A stretch of 10,973 bases of DNA from Deltaproteobacteria bacterium (GTDB taxonomy: Bacteria; Desulfobacterota; Desulfobacteria; Desulfobacterales; UBA11574), in NCBI GenBank assembly GCA_019313025.1, contig JAFDCA010000338.1, positions 1 to 10,973 on the forward strand. Direction: 5' to 3'. The notes under the pieces were generated by a model. That model was given only the letters and a program-made list of their open reading frames with translations. It was not told the origin of the DNA and made no database searches. Positions 5,370 to 10,973 of the stretch are shown here, in pieces; position 1 is the first letter of the stretch, and each line of letters begins with the position of its first letter. The translations under genes were made by a program, and so were the position numbers.

Positions 5370-7418
5370 ATGGATAGCGACAACAAATTTACCGAATTAA
5401 ATCCTTCAGATTCCAGACCGGAACGTTCCACACAGGGAAAGGAGATTCGTAAAAAATATTTAATTAATAAGCTGAATTATATTAACTTTCAAGATGGTAC
5501 CGTTCTTGTAAATTTTAAACACGCCAAATACGACCATACCCTTACCCGTCGGGCCAAACCGCAGCCGTGCCTTGGAGAGGAGTTAAAATGTCTTTGGGAT
5601 AAGACGGATAAAATTCCTCAACAGTTGTCATCCTATAAATTTCAAGAAATTATCATACCCAACGGCAAAAAAATAATATTGGTAAAATCCAATGAAATCA
5701 ATATTGACGACACGGGTATTCGTCTTGTTTTGCCAGATACGTGTTGGGAAATCAGTCCCCGAAAAATGAGACGGCATTATTGCACAGACCTCAAGGTTCA
5801 GCTCATTCAGAACAGCGCTTCTTTTGATGGTGTTCTCATCGATTTTAGTACGGCTTCTTTTCGAGTTGAAATCACTGCAAATCCTCCCCAGACATTCCAA
5901 TGGATTGATCCTGATATCCCGGTAGATCTGATCTTTTCCGATGACAGTGGGATTCTATATTCAGGGGAATGCAGGATAATCAAGCAGACCAGCGGCCATA
6001 AAACAAGAAGTTATGTTTTTGAACCGACAAAATATCGGGTCCGAAGGTTTAAACCCAAAGAGTTCCGAAGTGCCCGCCAAAAACTGATTCCATCACCCGG
6101 TATCATCTTCAGGCACCCGTTTACAAAAAAAATTGTTAATCTTAAAGTCGTTGATTTGTCGGGTTCCGGTTTTTCAGTGGAAGAAGACAATCGTTGCGCT
6201 GTTCTTCTACCCGGCATGATCATCCCTGAACTGGAATTGAACTTTACAAGCAACTTCAGCGTCAAATGTAAGGCCCAGGCTGTTTATAGACAGCTCATGG
6301 GGGAAGAAGAGGACAACAGTTGGGTGAAATGTGGTATCGCCATCCTCGATATGAGCATTGAGGACCACGGCAGTCTTTTGGCATTACTTCATCAAGCAGA
6401 TGATCACCATTCATATATTTGCAACCGAGTTAATATGGACGACCTTTGGGACTTCTTTTTCGAATCGGGTTTCATTTATCCGGCAAAATATGCATTTATC
6501 GAGGCAAACAAAGAAAAAATCAAATCGACTTACAAAAAGCTCTATACTCAAAATCAAAAGATTGCCAGGCATTTTATATACCAGGAAAGAGGTCGAATTC
6601 AAGGACATGTTGCCATGGTCCGTTTTTATGAAAATGCTTGGTTGATTCATCACCATGCCGCACGTAAACCGAGTATAAAAAAAAGTGGAATCGCTGTGCT
6701 GAAACAGGTTGGTCGCTTTTCGAATGCTTCCCATAGTCTTTATTCTTTGCATATGGATTATTTGTTTTGCTATTTTAGGCCGGAAAACAAATTTCCCAAC
6801 CGTGTCTTCGGAGGCGTCGCAAAAGAGATAAAGAATCCAAAAGCGTCATCCCTCAATACGTTTGCCTATTTTCATTATCAAAAAGGGTCCAATCGTGAAT
6901 TACATTTTCCTGAACCCTGGAAACTACTTAAAGCCGAATCTGAAGATTTAATTGAGTTTGAAAGGTATTATGAGCATAAATCTGGGGGCTTAATGTTGGA
7001 TGCGCTGGACATGAAGTCCGTGATGGTGGACTGCGATGACCTATCGAAGGAATATCAACAGCTTGGCTTTAAAAAGGAAAAACATCTATTTTCACTGAGA
7101 AATGATGTCCATCTCAAGGCAATTTTCATGGTAAGTATTTCAGATGTGGGGTTGAACATGTCAGATCTCACCAACTGCATCAAAGTGTTTGTGCTGGATT
7201 CAGATGGTTTGTCAAAGAATATTTTATACTTAACCCTTTCGCTTCTTTCAGAAAAATTTGAGCAGGCTGAGATACCAGTCCTAATTTATCCCGTTGGCTA
7301 CACAGAAATACAATCGATACCTTATGAGAAACTGTATCGACTGTGGGTGTTAAACACACAGTATGGCGATCAATATTTTAGGTGTTTACAAACCCTGTTT
7401 AAAGAAATTGATTATTGA
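5370..7418 (+). CDS. tandem PilZ-like domains fused to a GNAT-like acyltransferase half
   Basis: 682-aa cytosolic protein with no signal peptide or membrane helix. Residues 1-125 are a basic, then mixed region without a recognised domain. A first PilZ-like domain (about 130-220) has RxxxR at R131-R135 and DFSTAS at 158-163. A second (about 222-342) has the exact (D/N)xSxxG signature DLSGSG at 262-267 after an arginine-rich run, and ends with CGIAILDMS. PilZ domains bind cyclic-di-GMP. Residues 355-682 look like an acetyltransferase-type region: GHVAMVRFYENAWLIHHHAARK (412-433) resembles GNAT strands 4-5, and KKSGIA (437-442) resembles the acyl-CoA pyrophosphate loop (R/Q-x-x-G-x-A). The GNAT call is by eye. 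The ATG is the first possible start after an in-frame TAA at 5352; its ribosome-binding site is poor. It is monocistronic and preceded by a long leader with two promoter candidates. A cyclic-di-GMP-controlled acyltransferase is inferred; no substrate is known. Confidence 0.75.
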   Translation: MDSDNKFTELNPSDSRPERSTQGKEIRKKYLINKLNYINFQDGTVLVNFKHAKYDHTLTRRAKPQPCLGEELKCLWDKTDKIPQQLSSYKFQEIIIPNGKKIILVKSNEINIDDTGIRLVLPDTCWEISPRKMRRHYCTDLKVQLIQNSASFDGVLIDFSTASFRVEITANPPQTFQWIDPDIPVDLIFSDDSGILYSGECRIIKQTSGHKTRSYVFEPTKYRVRRFKPKEFRSARQKLIPSPGIIFRHPFTKKIVNLKVVDLSGSGFSVEEDNRCAVLLPGMIIPELELNFTSNFSVKCKAQAVYRQLMGEEEDNSWVKCGIAILDMSIEDHGSLLALLHQADDHHSYICNRVNMDDLWDFFFESGFIYPAKYAFIEANKEKIKSTYKKLYTQNQKIARHFIYQERGRIQGHVAMVRFYENAWLIHHHAARKPSIKKSGIAVLKQVGRFSNASHSLYSLHMDYLFCYFRPENKFPNRVFGGVAKEIKNPKASSLNTFAYFHYQKGSNRELHFPEPWKLLKAESEDLIEFERYYEHKSGGLMLDALDMKSVMVDCDDLSKEYQQLGFKKEKHLFSLRNDVHLKAIFMVSISDVGLNMSDLTNCIKVFVLDSDGLSKNILYLTLSLLSEKFEQAEIPVLIYPVGYTEIQSIPYEKLYRLWVLNTQYGDQYFRCLQTLFKEIDY

Positions 7419-7472
7419 AAGGTATTTTAAAAATCTGATTTTACATCTGTTACACGTGGAAACAATGATCTG

Positions 7473-8282
7473 TTAAGTTTTGGGCTTGCATCCCCTGCAG
7501 GCAATTAAGGGGGTATAAGTAAATCTTCTGGGATCGGAAAAAAAACGCTTACACTCCTCTAAAAATTCTTCGTATCCTCCTTTGTATTCTAAAAAGTGAT
7601 ATCCGGATTTTTTAACTGCTACTTCGAGCTTTTTCATCCAGTTAAAAGCATCAATTTCTTTCAACTTCCCGAATATTAAATGATGAGGTGCTAGACTCGC
7701 ATCAATATCTTCATAGCCCAGATCATAAAGAAAAGAATATAGTTTTATCCCCACATAAGGATCAAAGTCTGCAGTTTGTTCCAGTGCTTTCATTATCCCA
7801 TGAAGTGTTTTATGGAGTCTTTCGGAGAGCCCAAAATGACTCAGGCAGTTGTAGTCCAGATCGATTAGGCATAAAATGCCACCAGGCTTCAATATGCGGG
7901 ATATATTTTTGACGATGTCAAAGCTTTTGGAGCGATGATATTCAAGAACAAAGCGAACCCAAATAAAATCGAACATTCCCAGATCATCCAGGGGATCACG
8001 AATATCTCTCCGGATGTATTTTATTCCATTTTTATTGTAATGTTTTTTTGCGTATTTAATTCTATCTTCAGCGATATCGACGCCTACCACTGTGCCCTTC
8101 GGTTGAACGAGTTTGTGGAGATAATAGGAAGTTTTTCCGGAACCGTATCCTAAATCGGCGACCCTCATACCCGGTTTTATACCGGCCCAGAGGGCCTGTT
8201 TTTCAATTGCCTTGGGATCTGTTTTCAAATCCAGGCGAAGCGTTTCTTCGTCATTTTCCATTAAATATTCAAAATAAGGCAT
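7473..8282 (-). CDS. class I SAM-dependent methyltransferase
   Basis: Seven-beta-strand methyltransferase, 269 aa. Motif I is VADLGYGSGKT (41-51), matching DxGxGxG for SAM binding. The acidic residue ending strand 2 is D69 in VVGVDIA. RRDIRDPL (91-98) is motif II-like, and ILKPGGILCLIDLD (130-143) is the usual post-strand-4 segment. The C-terminal 130 residues form a helical substrate cap and end with CRGC (262-265), an unusual Cys pair. The pattern suggests a small-molecule methyltransferase (UbiE/arsenite-methyltransferase-like group), but the substrate cannot be told. A GAGGAG ribosome-binding site lies 8 nt before the ATG. It converges with the PilZ-GNAT gene with only 54 nt between the stops and no clear terminator. 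No partner gene is in the same transcript. Confidence 0.85.
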   Translation of the reverse strand: MPYFEYLMENDEETLRLDLKTDPKAIEKQALWAGIKPGMRVADLGYGSGKTSYYLHKLVQPKGTVVGVDIAEDRIKYAKKHYNKNGIKYIRRDIRDPLDDLGMFDFIWVRFVLEYHRSKSFDIVKNISRILKPGGILCLIDLDYNCLSHFGLSERLHKTLHGIMKALEQTADFDPYVGIKLYSFLYDLGYEDIDASLAPHHLIFGKLKEIDAFNWMKKLEVAVKKSGYHFLEYKGGYEEFLEECKRFFSDPRRFTYTPLIACRGCKPKT

Positions 8283-8495
8283 GCCCGAAACTCCTCACGT
8301 AACAATAGATCTTAATATATATTAAATCAGAAACGGGTGTGTATCATGATATTATTTTCTGATCAATGATATATTTGATTAAAAAGAAATAACGCAAACC
8401 ATTTTCTTTTTTTAGATAAAAAATTGCCCTTTTGTTTTTTAATTTAAAAACACCTAAAATAGATAGATAAGGTCATAGGCAAAATAAATGAGCCA
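8283..8495. other. AT-rich intergenic region upstream of the methyltransferase
   Basis: No gene is visible. The only structures are a perfect 14-nt palindrome ttaatatatattaa (8312-8325), about 30 nt upstream of the methyltransferase start, and long A/T runs around 8380-8450. The palindrome could be an operator or part of an AT-rich promoter. No well-spaced -35/-10 pair stands out on the minus strand. Confidence 0.3.
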
Positions 8496-8663
8496 ATGGA
8501 TTTTAGGGTGGTTGGCCTATCTGCTGCTTCTAAGGAGGGAATACTCATAAAAGGGAGTTACTCAAAAGACGAACATACAATTGTATCGGCTGAAAGAAGG
8601 GTTAGAGGAAAGCAAACCATACACAGTTTCTCTAATTTTCTAACGGGTGTAAACCACTTTTGA
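8496..8663 (+). pseudogene. short plus-strand remnant resembling a P1B-type ATPase segment
   Basis: A 55-codon reading frame runs from ATG at 8496 to TGA at 8661; it is open further upstream to a TAG near 8460. Its beginning, RVVGLSAASKEGILIKG, closely resembles the conserved stretch of heavy-metal P1B-ATPases located before the DKTGT phosphorylation site (typically SGLAAAARKGILIKGG). After that the similarity stops: no GGxxLE or DKTGT follows in this or the next frame. The frame has no proper ribosome-binding site and its end overlaps the opposite-strand radical SAM gene. The most likely reading is a degraded fragment of a transported metal ATPase gene; chance similarity in a short frame cannot be excluded. 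Confidence 0.3.
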
Positions 8664-9969
8664 TTCGTTTCCAAAAATAAAAGTTTGTTTTTAAGGTCGT
8701 TACTATTTTATTCACTCCTCCTTTTAGATTATTTGATGTAAAAAGACGCTTGAAGATAGATTTGCAAGAATAGAATTCTTTATACAAATCCCAGTAATAA
8801 TTTTGTAATTCCTCACCTTGGAAGAATTTTGGTATATATGTAACGACTGTACCGTTTTGATGATCCCAATTAAAATCTATTATGCGATTTTCCTTGAGAA
8901 ACTGATCCCTCAATTTCGTGCCAGGAAGCAGCATAAGTAAATAGAATTGGGCATAACTGACTTTCAGAAAAATCAATTGCTGAACCATTTGTTCCAAGGT
9001 TTCTTTCGTGTCACCGTCTAGACCAACCATCATACTTGCCATTACGCGGATATTGTATCTATTAAACAGTCTCATAAGCTTTTTATAATCTGCCATTGTG
9101 TTGAATTTTTTGTTGATATTAGTCAGATTTTCTTCTGAAAAAGTTTCAATGCCAATGTATACTCCTGTACACCCAGCTTGGCTCATTTGGACAATCAAAT
9201 CTTCATGCCGATATATATTTGTGCTTACTTGGCAAAACCAATAAAAATTATATTTTTTCAACAATTCAATAATATCTTTGGTATAACTAATGTCTGCGAT
9301 AAAATTGTCATCGGTAAAAAAAATTCTGTTTGTACCTAAGGATTTAATGTATAAAAGCTCTTTTTCAATATTTTCCAACGGCTTTGTCCGAATTTTAGGC
9401 CCCCAAAATTTTGTGACACTACAAAATTTACAATTAAACGGACACCCTCTTGAGGTCTGTATTGGAAGACGTGGGATATTGGTCCCAGCCGAGCCTCGAT
9501 ATCTGTTGAGTTTCAGCAGATCAAATTTTGGAATTACCAGTTTTTTAAGGTCTGTATATTTATCAGCTTTATATTCTTCCCTCAGACAGTCATTTCGAAA
9601 ATCCTCAATAATTCCTTCCCATAGATCTTCTGCTTCACCGATTACAATACTGTCTGCGTGTTTTTTTGCCTCATTGGGCATTGCCGATACATGAATGCCT
9701 CCCATAATTACTTTTTTACCTTTTTTACGGAAAATGTCTGCTAATTCATAACCCCGATTGATCTGGCTGGTAATTCCTGTTATTCCTATCAGATTTGCAT
9801 CTGTGTTGAAATTCACTTCGTCAACACTTTCATCACACAGCTCTACATCAATATCTCTCGGAGTCAGACCTGCAAGGACAGGCAGGGTCAGAGGAGGAAT
9901 GTAAGCCTTAATTTTATCCACATAACTATGCTTGTTTCGTCTTTTAGGATGGATCAATAAAATTTTCAT
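8632..9969 (-). CDS. B12-binding domain radical SAM protein
   Basis: 445-aa radical SAM enzyme with an N-terminal cobalamin-binding-type Rossmann domain (about 1-135): MKILLIHPKR, IPPLTLPVLAGLTP, LIGITGIT, VIMGGIHVSAMPNEA and ADSIVIGEAE. The core follows from about 165, with the 4Fe-4S motif RGCPFNCKFCSV (C176, C180, C183), then FFTDDNF, VSTN, GIE and LLPGTKL. Such enzymes perform radical methylation or rearrangement of lipids, tetrapyrroles or peptides. The first domain has no DxHxxG cobalamin-ligand motif, common in this family but leaving B12 binding unproven. The C-terminal 100 residues are lysine- and aromatic-rich. The start is the first ATG, with AGGGG only 3 nt upstream. Codon use is strikingly AT-rich. 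No neighbour reveals the substrate. Confidence 0.88.
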   Translation of the reverse strand: MKILLIHPKRRNKHSYVDKIKAYIPPLTLPVLAGLTPRDIDVELCDESVDEVNFNTDANLIGITGITSQINRGYELADIFRKKGKKVIMGGIHVSAMPNEAKKHADSIVIGEAEDLWEGIIEDFRNDCLREEYKADKYTDLKKLVIPKFDLLKLNRYRGSAGTNIPRLPIQTSRGCPFNCKFCSVTKFWGPKIRTKPLENIEKELLYIKSLGTNRIFFTDDNFIADISYTKDIIELLKKYNFYWFCQVSTNIYRHEDLIVQMSQAGCTGVYIGIETFSEENLTNINKKFNTMADYKKLMRLFNRYNIRVMASMMVGLDGDTKETLEQMVQQLIFLKVSYAQFYLLMLLPGTKLRDQFLKENRIIDFNWDHQNGTVVTYIPKFFQGEELQNYYWDLYKEFYSCKSIFKRLFTSNNLKGGVNKIVTTLKTNFYFWKRIKSGLHPLEN

Positions 9970-9998
9970 CGGCCCCTAACATCACTTAGAGTTTCTTG

Positions 9999-10027
9999 AT
10001 AATCGATCAATTGAGAGATAGAATCAA
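9999..10027 (-). promoter_or_regulatory. sigma70-type promoter candidate for the radical SAM gene
   Basis: On the minus strand TTGATT (10027-10022; 4 of 6) is separated by 17 nt from GATTAT (10004-9999; 4 of 6). The start would be near 9992, with a leader of about 20 nt. A 5-bp inverted repeat ttgat/atcaa (9996-10010) overlaps the -10. Neither hexamer is perfect, so it is a moderate candidate. Confidence 0.3.
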
Positions 10028-10082
10028 ACTGAGTAAAACATCATCTTTGATTTTGGATTTAGAGTATTTTGGCATTCACAAC

Positions 10083-10844
10083 CTATTGTTTATCCAGTTC
10101 ATCCCTTATAACACGCCCGATTTTGTCTAAGAGATATGGTTTTTTTATATAGGATGTTGCACCCAATCGTTGAGCCTCTTTGACCCGTTCTGTTTCAGAA
10201 TAACCGCTGGCGATGATGGCTTTTTGATTAGGATGTATTTTTAGAATTTCTTTATATGTATCGAGCCCGTCGATTCCGGGTTCCATGATCATGTCCAACA
10301 CTAGAAGGTCTGCCGAGTGGTTTTTCATGTAATCGACAGCCTCTTCACCACTCGAAACAGAAAAAACAGAATATCCCAGTTTCGTTAACATTTCAGAGGC
10401 AATTTTTCTTTGATCCTCCACATCGTCAACCACTAGAATTGATTCACCCTTTGCCACTATATCTTCTAAAGATAATGGAGGTTTATCACTGGTCAGTTCT
10501 TGCCTGATCACTGGGAAATAGAGTGTAAATTCGGTTCCTTTACCCTCAGTGCTTTTTACATCAATATATCCTTTATGGTCCTTTACGGTCCCCCAAACAA
10601 CTGCCATTCCCAATCCAGTCCCGCTTTTTCCCATGACTTTTTTAGTGTAAAAAGGTTCAAATATTCTTTCTATGTCTGCATCAGGAATACCGATACCATT
10701 GTCGCGAACGCAGAGGGCAACATAATCTCCTTCTTTTATTTTGTCATATCCATTTAGTGATTTTTCAATATGCCGGTTTTCAGTAGAAATAACAATATTT
10801 CCTGAAATATTAATTGCCTCAACCGCATTTGAAACTAAATTCAT
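10083..10844 (-). CDS. C-terminal part of hybrid histidine kinase: HATPase plus receiver, probably from a broken gene
   Basis: 253 readable codons from the only in-frame ATG. That ATG lies inside the ATP-binding domain, so this is not a natural gene start. The order is N-box MNLVSNAVEA (1-10), G1 box DNGIGIP (48-54), F box EPFYTKK (63-69), G2 box GTGLGM (75-80), then a linker and a CheY-like receiver (about 134-253). The receiver has acidic pair D140/D141, phosphoacceptor D184 in LVLDMIM, Ser213 and Lys235 before Pro. All ATPase and receiver key residues are intact. The usual preceding parts (PAS sensor, HisKA dimerisation with phospho-His) are outside or cut off. The frame remains open upstream to a TAA at 10968-10970. 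If translated from the ATG it would give a phosphorylatable receiver attached to a truncated ATPase. Confidence 0.75.
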   Translation of the reverse strand: MNLVSNAVEAINISGNIVISTENRHIEKSLNGYDKIKEGDYVALCVRDNGIGIPDADIERIFEPFYTKKVMGKSGTGLGMAVVWGTVKDHKGYIDVKSTEGKGTEFTLYFPVIRQELTSDKPPLSLEDIVAKGESILVVDDVEDQRKIASEMLTKLGYSVFSVSSGEEAVDYMKNHSADLLVLDMIMEPGIDGLDTYKEILKIHPNQKAIIASGYSETERVKEAQRLGATSYIKKPYLLDKIGRVIRDELDKQ

Positions 10845-10973
10845 AATTGTTTTGGATAAATGAACCGGCGATCCCAGAATGTTTAAAAGATTGGGTTCAA
10901 GATTCGTTTTTACATAAACATGAGGGTGATCTATAGTTAGATTTTGACATTCAGGACTCTTTAAATATTAAGA
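10845..10973 (-). pseudogene. in-frame upstream part of the same kinase, interrupted by TAA
   Basis: The 43 codons upstream of the apparent ATG continue the kinase without frame change. They read YLKSPECQNLTIDHPHVYV and then the conserved LEPNLLNILGSPVHLSKTI that leads into the N-box. The codon before YLKSPE is TAA (10970-10968). In related kinases this site commonly carries an acidic residue, so GAA to TAA is a plausible single-base change. No ATG, GTG or TTG start lies between the stop and 10844. The gene therefore looks inactivated by a nonsense mutation, unless the stop is a sequencing error. The rest of the gene is outside the window. Confidence 0.65.

Noticed and set aside
7419..7472. 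bidirectional terminator between the convergent PilZ and methyltransferase genes
   Set aside because: Only a near-palindrome aaaatc-t-gatttt is present, with a loop too small to form a normal hairpin and no G-C stem.
9290..9694. 134-codon plus-strand frame inside the radical SAM gene
   Set aside because: It lies opposite a gene with full radical SAM motifs, has no recognisable domain and no ribosome-binding site; it is an antisense shadow.

Overview
The window looks like chromosomal DNA of a Desulfobacterota (sulfate-reducer-type 'deltaproteobacterial') organism. This is inferred from the gene families: an unusually long class II aldolase-family protein, a B12-binding radical SAM protein of the type common in this phylum, a hybrid histidine kinase whose ATPase domain reads like the PAS kinases expanded there, and a long imperfect palindrome of interspersed-repeat type. 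No rRNA, tRNA, CRISPR array or intact insertion sequence was seen.

Layout. (1) 1-183 is non-coding, with small hairpins and a possible terminator for the genes to its right. (2) 184-2287, minus strand, is a two-gene operon: a histone-deacetylase-family hydrolase followed, with an 8-nt overlap, by a Cys/Met-metabolism PLP enzyme. A good sigma70-type promoter lies just upstream. (3) 2481-4616, minus strand, is a second probable operon: a small DUF2007-like protein, the class II aldolase-family protein, and a zinc-ribbon NUDIX hydrolase joined to the aldolase by a TAATG stop/start overlap. (4) 4617-5369 is a 750-bp gap. It holds a 141-bp imperfect palindrome (4700-4840), phased AT-rich repeats, a sigma54-like promoter, a 5' hairpin placed at the predicted transcript start, and a sigma70-like promoter. 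All the promoter signals point at (5), 5370-7418, plus strand: a 682-residue protein with two PilZ-like domains and a C-terminal GNAT-like acyltransferase half. (6) 7473-8282, minus strand, is a class I SAM methyltransferase, convergent with the PilZ gene. (7) 8283-8631 is AT-rich and carries a short plus-strand coding remnant resembling the conserved AASKEGILIKG stretch of P1B-type ATPases. (8) 8632-9969, minus strand, is the B12-binding radical SAM protein. (9) 10083-10973, minus strand, is the 3' part of a histidine kinase-receiver hybrid with an in-frame TAA at 10968-10970.

How they fit together: the left part is metabolic (C-S or C-C lyase, deacetylase, aldolase, NUDIX). The centre is a signalling protein that may couple cyclic-di-GMP to an acyl transfer reaction. 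The right part is by eye more AT-rich, contains broken pieces (kinase with nonsense codon, ATPase-like remnant) and looks like accessory or decaying DNA. The most noteworthy items are the PilZ-GNAT-like fusion with its elaborate leader, and the 141-bp palindrome.
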